This document shows positions 51,422 to 60,994 of a DNA stretch of 64,000 nt, piece after piece. The notes beneath the pieces were generated by a model. That model was not told the DNA's origin, did not search any database, and saw only the letters and a program-made list of their open reading frames with translations. Position numbers and translations under genes: made by a program. Origin of the DNA: Neovahlkampfia damariscottae (taxonomy: Eukaryota > Heterolobosea > Selenaionea > Neovahlkampfiida > Neovahlkampfiidae); NCBI GenBank assembly GCA_016618085.1, contig JABLTG010000006.1:62001-126000 (forward strand), given 5' to 3'. Positions within the stretch are counted from its first letter, which is position 1. Every line of letters begins with the position of its first letter.

Positions 51422-52605
51422 TTAATTTTGAAAAATAAAAATTGAATCAGTAAATACTTCATTTTTAAGATTTAAAAATATAAATTCAAAAATAGATTCA
51501 TTTTCTAAATTATAAATTAATAAATCATTATGATAAGCTTCATTATTTGAAAGAAGAGCTAAAAATTGATTTAAATTATTAATATCAACTGTGCTACCTC
51601 CTCTAGTAAATTCTTCATACAAACCACCAAAAGTAATTAATTTCCAAGTTCGATCAAAAATTAAATTAGTAGTATGGAAACTTCTTCCAAGTGGTGGAAA
51701 ATTTAAAATTATTTGATTCCATTTTTCAGAAATCAAATTATAACAATAAAATTCATTGACATCATTCTCACCATTAAAACCACCAAATAAATATAAATTT
51801 GATTTAAAATAATTTAAAGTTGAACCCGCTCTTTCAGATGGAAAATTACCTTCTTTTGGTAGATGTATCCATTTTTTATTTTTTAAATCTAATTTATATA
51901 ATGAATTAAATCGATCTTCTGTTATGGTACATTTTCCACCAAATAAAAACATATTTTCTTCGTCTGTTGTTGAGCATAAAGCCATTCTAGCTGTAATAGG
52001 AACTTTTTCGTCATCTTTTATAACTAAATTTTTCCATTCATTTTTAATTAAATTATATTCATAAACATCATTAAATAATGAATTCGTTTCTGGGTTTGAA
52101 CCACCATAAATCTAATTTTTAATAATATTTAAAATTACAATCAAACTATCATTTATACGACAACCTGTATGTTTGAACCTTGGAGATGGTACATCAAACT
52201 CTGATAAATTTTTTGGAATAACTTCTTCCCATGTATTTTCCTCAAAAGAGTATTTATGAATACTGTTCGAATATCTATAATATAATTAATGAAAATACTT
52301 TTTTACCTATCAAAAAAATTTGTATATTCATGTTCAGAACCTCCAAAGATGAATAAATTATTTTTATAATTGAATGAAATTGCCTGTTGTCTTTTTGGTA
52401 CAACATTTTCTTGATGTATTGTTTGCCAATCTCTTGTTATAAAATTATAAAAAGGTAGTTCAGTTGAAGTTGTTGAAGTTCCTTCAAATTCAAAACCTGG
52501 TAAGACTAATAATTTATTTTTATAAAAAGATGCTGTATGAGCACATCTCTTTGTTGGTGAATTTTTAGTTTGAATTTTTATCCATTCTGTTTGTTTCTTG
52601 GACAT
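51422..52605 (-). CDS. Kelch-repeat beta-propeller protein
   Basis: Exons 52605-52307, 52274-52139 and 52111-51422, with introns of 32 and only 27 nt (52112-52138), the latter removing an in-frame stop. Kelch blades are recognisable: RCAHTASFYKNKLLVLPGF, RQQAISFNYKNNLFIFGG, RMALCSTTDEENMFLFGG and ERAGSTLNYFKSNLYLFGG. No extra domain is seen, so partner and process are open. It shares a 61-bp promoter with the YIPF6-like gene. Confidence 0.82.
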
Positions 52606-52666
52606 AAATTTTTTAACTAGAATATTTTTATCCAATCAACTACTTGGTTCAATTGAGATTTTAAAA
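52606..52666. promoter_or_regulatory. 61-bp divergent promoter with CCAAT box
   Basis: TCCAATCAAC at 52631-52640 lies between the divergent ATGs at 52605 and 52667. Confidence 0.5.
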
Positions 52667-53388
52667 ATGGATTTAGAGCAAGGATTATCAGCATTAAAAA
52701 TAGTGACACCAACATCATTATTTGGTAATGGCGAAGAAAATATTGATAACAGTCATATTGAAGAAGTTGATATCGAACTTGATACTTTAGATGAACCTGT
52801 TTATGAAACAATCTGGAGAGATTTAAAAGCAATTATTATAAAAATAAGTTTAGTATTAATACCAAGACCTTCAAATATATCACAGTTAAAAAATTGGGAT
52901 TTATGGGGTCCTTTATTTTTTTGTTTATCTTTAGCGATGTAAAAAATAGTTTTGTTTAAATTTTTAGAACCTTAGGAAATAGTGCTCAAACTAATCAATC
53001 AGCTTTAGTTTTTGCTGCAATATTTATAGTATTTTGGGTTGGTTCAACTGTTGTCACAATTAATGCTCAATTTCTTGGAAGTGAACTGTAAGTTATCAAA
53101 GAAAAAAAAAAAATTAATTTTTCAAGTTCATTATTTCAAAGTGTATGTATTCTTGGATATTGTGTATTTCCTTTGGTGATTTGTTCTTTTGTATTTGTTT
53201 TTATTTCAAGTTGGTTGATTCGTTCTTTCATTCTTCCAATTGGATTGATATGGTCAAATTTAGCTGCAGGAGCATTTTTATCAGATACAGTTGATATGAA
53301 AAGAAGATTATTAGTTGTATTTCCAATTGTTCTTTTTTATCTTTTCATTTCTTGGTTAATTTTTGTTCAAGAATCAATCAAATTTTAA
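52667..53388 (+). CDS. YIP1-family Golgi membrane protein, YIPF6-like
   Basis: Exons 52667-52938, 52968-53087 and 53127-53388, with introns of 29 and 39 nt. The soluble N terminus carries LDTLDEPVYETIWRDLKAI, the family signature before the membrane part, then LKNWDLWGPLFFCLSLA and five hydrophobic segments with SLFQSVCILGYCVFPL. YIPF6-type proteins span the early Golgi and help vesicle traffic. Confidence 0.85.
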
Positions 53389-53430
53389 ATAAAAAAAAAA
53401 TAGAAATATTTTTAATACATTTACAAATTT

Positions 53431-53733
53431 TTATGTTCCATGATGTTTTGTTTTGAATCCAAAGTTTATCCAAGCCATTTTTTTCTTTTTTAAATCTTTT
53501 TCTTCTGTAATTCTTCTTTCCGCTTCTAAAATTTTTTCGTCCAAAGGTTCAATCAGATAATCAAATCCTTCACCTAAATGAACTACTTTGATAAAAGAAC
53601 TTCTTCGATTTGGCAAGTTGAGTTTTAAAGTATCTTTTTGATTTTGTTTCTTCTGTTTTGGATCTTCTCTGAATATTCCATCATCAGGAGGTGGTGTAAA
53701 AATAATCTGAGGTGCTGTGATTTTTATTTCCAT
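53431..53733 (-). CDS. hypothetical 100-residue basic protein
   Basis: Starts MEIKITAPQIIFTPPPDDGI at the ATG at 53733, with a helical end (EAERRITEEKDLKKKKMAW). No domain recognised. It stands alone between the YIPF6-like and RAD52 genes. Confidence 0.55.
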   Translation of the reverse strand: MEIKITAPQIIFTPPPDDGIFREDPKQKKQNQKDTLKLNLPNRRSSFIKVVHLGEGFDYLIEPLDEKILEAERRITEEKDLKKKKMAWINFGFKTKHHGT

Positions 53734-53927
53734 CAAGTTTGTTTGCGGTTAGTGAATATTATTGTCCAATGAAAATTATTTTCTTTTTATTTATTCCAAA
53801 AATAATTTTCTTTAATTTTTCATATTTTTTTTCTTGTAAAATTGAAGTTTTTTTTTCGAAAAATTCCTTGAATTCTCCATTTTTTAAATCCAATCAAAAT
53901 TCGTTCCATTTTTCAAGGAACTGAATT

Positions 53928-54945
53928 ATGAGCAAGCAAAACCCGAACGAAACAAACAACCAGACACCACCACAAAAGTTGTTTGGAAATGTTGAATATA
54001 CACCAGAAGAAAGATTATATTTACAAAGTCAACTTGACGACAAAGTATTTTTTTTGTCTTTAATATTTTTTAGCTCGATGAGTCTGAAATTTCTAAGCGT
54101 CAAGGCCCAGGAGGTGGTGAAGTAAGTTATTTAGAAACTTGGAGAGCGATTGAATTGGCAAATAAAGTCCTTGGCTTTAATGGTTGGTCTTCTTCCGTTG
54201 TTGACATGACACAAGACTTTTTAGACTCAACACCTGGTGGAAAATTTAGTTGTGGGTATTCTGCTATTGTGTGTGTCAGTTTAAAAGATGGTTCTTTTCA
54301 TGAAGGTAAAAAAAAAAAAAAAAAACTCGAAACAGTTTTAAAGATATTGGTTATGGTACTTCAGAGAATCAAAAAACGAAAGGAGTAGCTCTCGCCAACG
54401 CAAAAAAAAATGCTGTTTCTGATGCTTTGAAAAGATCATTACGTAATTTTGGAAACCAATTGGGTTTAACAATTTATGATCGTGAACATATTAAAGTATT
54501 AAAAAAGAATGCAAGATTATCTAGATCAACTAATAATGTACCAAAAGTAAAACCTGTAAATCCACATTTCGATAAATCACCACCACCAAAACAAATGAAT
54601 GGAAATGTTCAAGTGAAAACAGAAGAGTCATCACAAACAAATACAGTCATGAATAATAATCAAAATGGAAGTAGTACTCCCCCAGTGAACAATTCAAAAC
54701 CACTTTTAATTCCAACAACAACAAATTCAACATCAACAAATTCATCAACACCTTTAATCCCAATTAAATCATCACCTTCATTGATTCCTGTAAAAGTTGA
54801 ACAAAAATTATCACCACCTTTAATTCCAACAAAGTCAGCAACACCTTTGATACCAACAAAATCATCAGCACCTTTAATTCCAGTTGGAAAAAGAACAAAT
54901 AATTCACAAACGATGAATGATCCAAAAAAAAGAAAATTTGAATAA
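53928..54945 (+). CDS. RAD52: RAD52 DNA strand-annealing protein
   Basis: Exons 53928-54044, 54074-54305 and 54344-54945, with introns of 29 and 38 nt. The annealing core is clear: LFGNVEYTPEERLYL, SYLETWRAIELANKVLGFNG, KFSCGYSAIVCVSLKDGSFH, DIGYGTSENQKTKG and ALKRSLRNFGNQLG. The tail is disordered with about six repeats of PLIP (TPLIPIKS, PPLIPTKS, TPLIPTKS) and ends in a nuclear signal DPKKRKFE. It anneals single strands and helps load RAD51 in homologous recombination. A CCAAT box is 40 nt upstream. Confidence 0.93.
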
Positions 54946-55101
54946 ATTTTATTGATGAAACAAAATTATTGAGAATATGTTTTTAATCATTTGTATAGAA
55001 GAATTAAAATAAGGATTATCAATAAGAATGAAAAAAATTTTTGACAACAACATTTCACATCAAGAAATATGGCAAGTAACATATTGAATAAATTTTATGT
55101 T
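54946..55101. other. short intergenic gap
   Basis: About 155 bp between convergent genes; nothing recognised. Confidence 0.3.
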
Positions 55102-55532
55102 TTAAGTTTCAAAATAATGAGCAGCATCTAAAACTTGAAGTACAATCTCAGGTTCAATAACAAATTCAGGACGTTCAGCGGCATTATTCTTAAAACTGAT
55201 TGTTTTAATTTTTTGAATTTTGACTTACGCTTCTTTGTAATAGAAGTATTGAAAAACTTTTTCTAAAATAACCCCATCAAAATTTTCGAAAGTGATTGAA
55301 TTTTCTTGACCTTCTAAATAACATTCTGATACCATATTCTGGATAAAAAAATTAATCTACAGCTTATTGATACCTTGATTGTTTTAGATTGAGAAGCCAC
55401 CCTCTTGTCAATATAAAACTCAAATCCATCAGCAGACTGTATTTTTAACATTTCATTTTCGTCAAAAGGAAGTTTAGCCAAATCGATTTTTACTTCTGGT
55501 ACTTTTTCAACAATAATGTCTTCTTCTTCCAT
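55102..55532 (-). CDS. elongin C (BTB/POZ-fold adaptor)
   Basis: Exons 55532-55374, 55338-55229 and 55195-55102, with introns of 35 and 33 nt. About 120 residues: IQSADGFEFYIDKRVASQS, then ITFENFDGVILEKVFQYFYY and PEFVIEPEIVLQVLDAAHYF match elongin C along its length. It links elongin B and BC-box receptors to cullin E3 ligases. Confidence 0.9.
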
Positions 55533-55561
55533 TTTGATTGGTGGTTTGAGAAGAATAAAAA
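55533..55561. promoter_or_regulatory. 29-bp divergent promoter with ATTGG box
   Basis: TGATTGGTGG lies midway between the elongin C ATG (55532) and the CX9C protein ATG (55562). Confidence 0.55.
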
Positions 55562-55768
55562 ATGGAAAAGAACCGAATACTTATCATCACTTCAAATAAA
55601 AAACAAGGACAATTTCTTGGTAGGAAATTATGTAGAGCATATTCAAATTGTCTTCCTGAGTCTTCAGTTTATGCTGCTTGTGTGACAAATAATTTAAAAC
55701 ATTTAAAGCAGGATGTGTGCGGAAAAGAAATGAAAAATTTAATGAAGTGTATAAAAACAAAAAAATAA
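55562..55768 (+). CDS. twin CX9C mitochondrial protein, NDUFAF8-like
   Basis: 68 residues. Two helices carry Cys-x9-Cys pairs: CLPESSVYAAC and CGKEMKNLMKC, the import signature for the intermembrane-space MIA pathway. Size and spacing resemble NDUFAF8, a complex I assembly factor, but small CX9C proteins are hard to tell apart. Confidence 0.65.
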   Translation: MEKNRILIITSNKKQGQFLGRKLCRAYSNCLPESSVYAACVTNNLKHLKQDVCGKEMKNLMKCIKTKK

Positions 55769-55848
55769 ATAAAATTTTTAAACAATACAACAACCAATCA
55801 TTTCAATTTTTTTTTTACCTGAACTTGAAGTGAAGTACAAATCATTAA

Positions 55849-57003
55849 ATGGATTGCTCAGTAATTGATATATTTTTTAAATAACAATCAAAGGTTTGTG
55901 AAAAAGGAATAAAAAACCATCATTTATGCTCAAATTGTCTACAAGAAGATTTAAAAGAAAAACAAAAAAGAATTACAGAATTAAAAGGTAAAATAGAATC
56001 AAACTCAACCAAATTATTACAAAAAATACAATTGAAAAAAGAAAAAATTGAAAAAGAAAAAAAAAAAAGACAAAATGAAAGTTTAATGATTGAATTAAAA
56101 GAAAAGAAGAAAATATTTGAACAAAATAATGAAAAATTAAAAAAACAAGTTGATAATTTAAAAAAGAATATAAAACTAGAAGATGAAAGAATTAAAGAAT
56201 ATGAATTTATTTATCAAGAGTATTATAATTCAAAACATGTACAATTTTTAAAAAAAGAAGAAAAGAATTTAGGAGTTTATTCAAATACTAAAAAAGTAAT
56301 AATGAATGAATTAAATAAAAAAAAGAAACTTAAAATTAAAGAAATAATGGAATTATTTCCAATTTATAAAAAAGGAAATTGTTTATGTATATTTTCGGAT
56401 TCAATTAAAATTCCATTAAATTTTGGAAAATTAGAATTTGATCAACATTTAAATTATTCATTATATTATTTATCTTTAATTTTGAATTTATTCTCTTTTT
56501 ATTTGAATATTCAAATACCTTTCGAAATATTTTTTGAAGGAACAAAACCTTTTATTGTTTATAACCAAAAACCATATAGCCTATATTTAAAAGAAGAATA
56601 TTTTCAAAATAAAGAAGAGATTGAATCATTTAGAATATCATTAAATCTATTTAATGATAATGTATTAGCACTTTGTCATGCTCAAGGTATAGTTGTATTA
56701 GAATCAAATATTCAAAATTTCCAAATTAATTTTTTATCACTGTATCATTATGAACACCTTGGAGCTACTGGTCCATTTGTTTATTATTCAAGAACTAAAT
56801 TTGTTGAAAATCCGCAAGACAATTATTTTATTTCAAAGGATTCAATCAAATTTATTCAAATTGAAGAAAAAGAAAAAGTAAATTTAACTCATTCCAAGAA
56901 TCCAAAAGGTTATTACCTTCATATGGATGAAGATTATTTTGGAGAAAAAAGAAAGAATGAAATTGATGATGAAGATATTCAAGAAATTAAAGAATATAAT
57001 TGA
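55849..57003 (+). CDS. ATG14/Barkor-like autophagy subunit
   Basis: Exon 1 is only four codons (MDCS, 55849-55860); a 33-nt intron joins exon 2 (55894-57003). The junction forms the first Cys pair CSVC, and CSNC follows, as in the N-terminal CxxC pairs of ATG14. A long coiled coil (about residues 25-120) and a BATS-preceding core follow: ELFPIYK, NDNVLALCHAQGIVVLES and YEHLGATGPF, matching ATG14. It recruits the Vps34 PI3-kinase complex to autophagosome sites. UVRAG is the alternative. Confidence 0.82.
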
Positions 57004-57147
57004 AGTAATTATTAAAATTGAAATAATTTGAAGTAAATTTTCAATTCAAAATTGGTCTTCAGTGATCCTCCAATAGTATTAAAATTATCTAAATTTCGAC
57101 CAGTGAAATTTTGTTTGATCTTAATTCAAAATCTGAACTGAAGGAAG

Positions 57148-58284
57148 ATGGGAAATTTTTTATTTCACAAAAATGTGGAAGATATTCATAGAGATTTGTT
57201 GGAAGAATTAAATATAATGGTCCCTGGACATAGAAGAACATTTGAAGAAGCAATCGAAGGTACAATCAAAGATATTACTAAAATCACACATTCTTATAAT
57301 ATTGTTTTCCAAGGAATGGCATTAACTCTAATCACAGCACTGGTACATTATGGTTCTAAGCAGGACACATGGATTCCAAAAAATTCCTTTCCATTTTTCT
57401 GTGAACCATTTCAATCATCGAATGAAATTCCTCAAAAATACTTTCCACGAAAAGATATTGAAACTAAAATAAAAGATCTGTTAAATTCAAGAAGTTTAAT
57501 CATTGTTTATGGATCAAATTTATCTGGAAAAACAACAACATTAAACAAAATTCTTGAAGAGAGAAGGGGTGTGATTCAGATTTCATTTCAAAAAGGATCA
57601 CATCTTTTGAAAGAAATAGGAAAAATACTTCAAATTCCTGAAAAGAAAGTGAATTTAGATACTATTCAAAAAGTTTTTAAAGAATTCAAGAAAAAATATG
57701 ATATCTACCCTCTTATAAAAGTTAAATTTGATGGAATCCATCATTCTTCAATGAATGATTGGATTTGGGAAGGTAAAAGTTTAACAGAGAATGGAAAAAG
57801 TGTTTGTGATTGTATTTTTGTATTTTCCGAATACGAAAGTGCATTCCTTTCAGGTTTCATTGTAAAATCTCATTCAAAGTACATCAGATTCGATGACCTA
57901 TCAAAAAATGAATCCATTGAATACCTGAGATTGTATGATCAAATTGAACCTGAAAAAACCATTGAAGAACTCAAAACTGGGAGAATTGGAGATTTAGAAA
58001 GAATTGTCAATGGAAAAAAAGCACAATACTTAGATGATAAAGAAAGGAGTATCAAAAATGCGACTAAAATTCATGGAGAACTATTGAATAAGGTAGCAAA
58101 TGGCGAAGATAATTTGTTGGTATTGATGAATGAATTATCAATCAATGAAAAAGAATTAATCTCTCAACTTTCATTCAAAAGTGTTTTCATTCCAGAACAA
58201 ATATTACGTTTTGATTTTGAAAATTTTACAGTTTCGTTTGATTCTGATTTTGTGAAAGATAAATTTGAAGAATTTAATAAATGA
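57148..58284 (+). CDS. P-loop ATPase of STAND/AAA type, N-myristoylation start
   Basis: 378 residues, one exon. MGNFLFHKN could be myristoylated, and a hydrophobic stretch (IVFQGMALTLITALV) follows near residue 52. After FPRKDIETKIKDLLNSRSLI comes Walker A YGSNLSGKTTTLNK; a Walker B-like CDCIFVFSE is weaker. The order (Arg-x-x-Glu before the P-loop) resembles archaeal and STAND ATPases. No sensor repeats are attached. Function unknown; a stress or defence role is conceivable. Confidence 0.6.
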   Translation: MGNFLFHKNVEDIHRDLLEELNIMVPGHRRTFEEAIEGTIKDITKITHSYNIVFQGMALTLITALVHYGSKQDTWIPKNSFPFFCEPFQSSNEIPQKYFPRKDIETKIKDLLNSRSLIIVYGSNLSGKTTTLNKILEERRGVIQISFQKGSHLLKEIGKILQIPEKKVNLDTIQKVFKEFKKKYDIYPLIKVKFDGIHHSSMNDWIWEGKSLTENGKSVCDCIFVFSEYESAFLSGFIVKSHSKYIRFDDLSKNESIEYLRLYDQIEPEKTIEELKTGRIGDLERIVNGKKAQYLDDKERSIKNATKIHGELLNKVANGEDNLLVLMNELSINEKELISQLSFKSVFIPEQILRFDFENFTVSFDSDFVKDKFEEFNK

Positions 58285-58327
58285 TATAGTTTGTGTTTTT
58301 CACCATGATTTATGTTTTATTTCGACA

Positions 58328-58815
58328 TTAGGTAAACAAATTCTCATTCACTCCATGATCCTGGTTCAAATGTTGTTGTCTCTCAGATTTTGTATTAAAT
58401 TTAATATTACATCCTTCTATAAAACATTCAAACATTTTCTGTTTTTCACTTAATACTTTGAAATAGAAATCATGGTTTTCTGTGAAGAAAAAAGTTAGAA
58501 AAAAAAAGTAAAAACCTAATACGTGAATTTCTAGAATTTTACTTGAAAGAAAATTCTTTTGACATTGAGAACATGTGTAAAAGTGTTTTAAATTATAATG
58601 TATCTTGTAAATTATTGAAAATTAATTCACAAACTTACTTGGAATGAATTTTCATTCTCAAAAAAAATGTCACAAATATCACAATAAATACTCTGTTCAA
58701 TATCTTCAGAATCATCATATTGATTCATGGTCTTCATATCTGCTAATTGATTTCCTTCATCAAAAAATACATCAGATGGCAACCTTGATCGTTTAATTTT
58801 GTTGTACAAATGCAT
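58328..58815 (-). CDS. C2H2 zinc-finger protein, ZNF511-like
   Basis: Exons 58815-58639, 58603-58516 and 58479-58328, with introns of 35 and 36 nt. Fingers: YCDICDIFFENENSFQ continuing into HYNLKH, then YTCSQCQKNFLSSKILEIHV continuing into LENHD, then FECFIEGCNIKFNTKSERQQ and HLNQDH. The middle and last blocks match ZNF511 (IHLLE.HD, CLVEGC..KF). A CCAAT box directly precedes the ATG. Convergent with the ATPase gene, 43 nt apart. Confidence 0.82.
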
Positions 58816-58984
58816 TTCATTGGGCTAATCAAAAATAAAATGCAAAATATTTTTCTGGGAATATGTTACCTGTCTATTCCGAAAAATTGGAGCTGTTCCG
58901 AAAATTAGCCAAATTAGGAGAATTTTTTGTCTATAAAAAAGGCAATTCTGTTTGATTGGCAATAAATCCCAACCCACAAAACAA

Positions 58985-59398
58985 ATGAGCAAAAACGTAT
59001 TTTCAAGATTCTCATGTGTCACTAAGAACAAAAGCTTTGATGAAGTGCTCAAAAAAGCTCCAGAAATGCTTAAAGCTCAAGGATTTGGAGTATTGTATGA
59101 TTTAGACATGAAAAAAATTCTCAAAGAAAAAATCAACGTTGACACACATAACAGAAGAATGTTGGGAGTATGCAATCCAAAATTAGCCCATTCTGCAATT
59201 GAAAAAGACACTTACTTCGGTACATTTGCTCCTTGTGGATTATACTTTGAACAAAAAACTGAAAATGATGGTGTATCAATCACTTTGAATGATCCTGAAC
59301 AAACTGTTGCTCCATTTTTGAATGAAAAAGTAATGGAAGACTTGGTAAAAGCTGGAACGGGCTTGGATGCTGTATTCAAAGATTTTAAAACATTGTGA
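58985..59398 (+). CDS. DUF302 domain protein
   Basis: 137 residues. The fold signature is visible: SFDEVLKKAPEMLKAQGFGV, LYDLDMKKILKEK, MLGVCNPKLAHSAI and a Cys in FAPCGLYFEQ. DUF302 (TT1751-like) proteins are widespread in bacteria and scattered in eukaryotes; a metal- or haem-related role has been proposed but none is established. A TGATTGG box lies about 30 nt upstream. Confidence 0.8.
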   Translation: MSKNVFSRFSCVTKNKSFDEVLKKAPEMLKAQGFGVLYDLDMKKILKEKINVDTHNRRMLGVCNPKLAHSAIEKDTYFGTFAPCGLYFEQKTENDGVSITLNDPEQTVAPFLNEKVMEDLVKAGTGLDAVFKDFKTL

Positions 59399-59511
59399 AT
59401 AAATTTATGTCTATCTAAAATTTCTTTTCAACCGATAGCATCAAGAAAAACTAGTCAAGAAGTTGTTAATCGTGAACCAATCATATTTTCAAACCATCTT
59501 CAAAACTGAAC

Positions 59512-60162
59512 ATGAAAAAAAAAGAGAAACCATTATTTCCTTCTCTAACTATTCCTGAAAATGATTTGGAATTACAAGAAGGTGATTTGGTACCAAAATT
59601 ATTTCCGGTAAAGAAAAAAATGAATTCATTCAAAAAAAAAGGATGTGGAAATTAGAAAACCAAAAAAAATAAAAAAACAAGACCTCTTTATGATTGACAA
59701 AGATTTACAGCACCATACAAGAATGCAAGATTCAGTTTTCAATTTAAACAGAAATCAAAAATTTGAAGTCAAAGATTTGTGTAAAAATTTAAAAGACTAT
59801 TTTCCAATTGAAGTTTTTGAAGAAGTAAAAAAGAAAAGAAAAAGGAAATTTTGTAAACATTTTCTAAATTAATTTTTCATACAAAATAGTCGAAGTTTCA
59901 AGAAGAAAAATAAAAAAAGGTGAAAAAGGTGAAGAAGGAGGTGATGAAAAAGAAGGTGATGAAAATGATGATGATATTGAAGAACTTCATGAACATCATA
60001 GTGAAGAAGAAGTTGATGATTATACAACAAATCAAAACTTTGATGATGATGAAGGTTATGACTTTGATTTTGGAGGTACAGGAGGTGGTGGTGGAGGTGA
60101 TGAAGGTAAAATTCAAATCATTTGAAACTAATATTTTATTAGACGAAGAACCTACATTTTAA
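59512..60162 (+). CDS. RNA polymerase III subunit RPC7/Rpc31-like
   Basis: Exons 59512-59607, 59642-59852, 59890-60105 and 60143-60162, with introns of 34, 37 and 37 nt. The N terminus (PLFPSLTIPEND) and a lysine-rich middle precede a strongly acidic tail (EEEVDDYTTNQNFDDDEGYD) with a glycine run, the layout of Rpc31/RPC7. The acidic tail and weak overall conservation make this a moderate call. Confidence 0.55.
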
Positions 60163-60168
60163 ACTTTT

Positions 60169-60640
60169 TTATTTTTTATCTAAATGATTGTGTGATCCTT
60201 TTTTTGGAGTGTTAAAAAATTTGAATATTTTTTACCATCACAAAATGGTGGATTTTTAGTTTGTCTGCATCCACATATCAAATATTTTTTTGTTTCTTCA
60301 ACATAGAAACGAATTGGTTTTTTATCAGTTCTTTTTTTATGTGTGCCTTTTTGAAGTTTAAATTAATATGATTTTACCATCACACAGTGGTAATTTTTGA
60401 CTCAGTCCACAACTAAACTGTTAGTTTTAGTTTTGAATACTTACGTACACCAACTGTTTTTCTTTTTTAATATAAGACCTTATTCTACCTGTATCTTCTA
60501 TCTTTTTTGAGTTCCAATTCTGATGGTCCTTCTAGTGTTATGCATTTGATACCTTCATCTTTTAATTGATTCAGAAATAACTTTGTGGTGTGAAAATTTT
60601 GTGATTGTTTGACTGAGGTGATTTTCAAAATTCTCTTCAT
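60169..60640 (-). CDS. CISD3-like protein with two CDGSH iron-sulphur domains
   Basis: Five exons (60640-60489, 60461-60449, 60417-60378, 60346-60236, 60197-60169), with introns of 27, 31, 31 and 38 nt. Both signature sites are made by splicing: CDG/TH and CDG/SH are each split inside the Gly codon. Domain two is complete (ICGCRQTKNPPFCDGSH). Domain one reads FSCGLSQKLPLCDGTH, where the first of the four 2Fe-2S ligands appears to be Phe rather than Cys, if the splice is right. The N terminus is a mitochondrial-type leader (MKRILKITSVKQSQNFHTTK), as in matrix CISD3. It stops 6 nt from the convergent Rpc31-like gene. Confidence 0.78.
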
Positions 60641-60710
60641 CTCAATGGTCAGATTTGACAACCAATCGGATTTCTCCAAACTTAAAAAAAAAAATCGAAC
60701 CACAAAAGAA
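60641..60710. promoter_or_regulatory. 70-bp divergent promoter with CCAAT box
   Basis: CAACCAATCGG lies at about 60659-60669 between the CISD3-like ATG (60640) and the next ATG (60711). Confidence 0.45.
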
Positions 60711-60889
60711 ATGATTTATGACCCACGTTCAGAAAGATTTTTGAGATTTTTAAAATCAAGACAACAAGACAGACATAGATACCTTGAGTAAAAAACCCAA
60801 TTTTTTGATTTTTTATTTTTTTTAGTAACAAAAAAAAGAATGACCTCTTTACTCATGGAAATCATCACGAAGATGCAATGGAAGAATAA
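60711..60889 (+). CDS. 46-residue basic protein, unknown
   Basis: Exons 60711-60787 and 60826-60889 with a 38-nt intron. It starts MIYDPRSERFLRFLKSRQQD and ends THGNHHEDAMEE. An upstream in-frame ATG (60645) precedes the CCAAT box and is less likely. A compact, conserved-looking sequence, but no family recognised. Confidence 0.5.
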
Positions 60890-60994
60890 AACTTGAAGAA
60901 CAAAAATCAATTTTTTTTTTCTCAAATTTTCTTTGATAAATGGTTGTCCAATCATTTCTTTGTTTGAGTCAATTTTTTTTTTCACAAACAAAAA

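Noticed and set aside
55196-55230. GC-AG intron in elongin C
   Set aside because: A standard GT-AG choice using an earlier acceptor keeps frame and gives a better family match.
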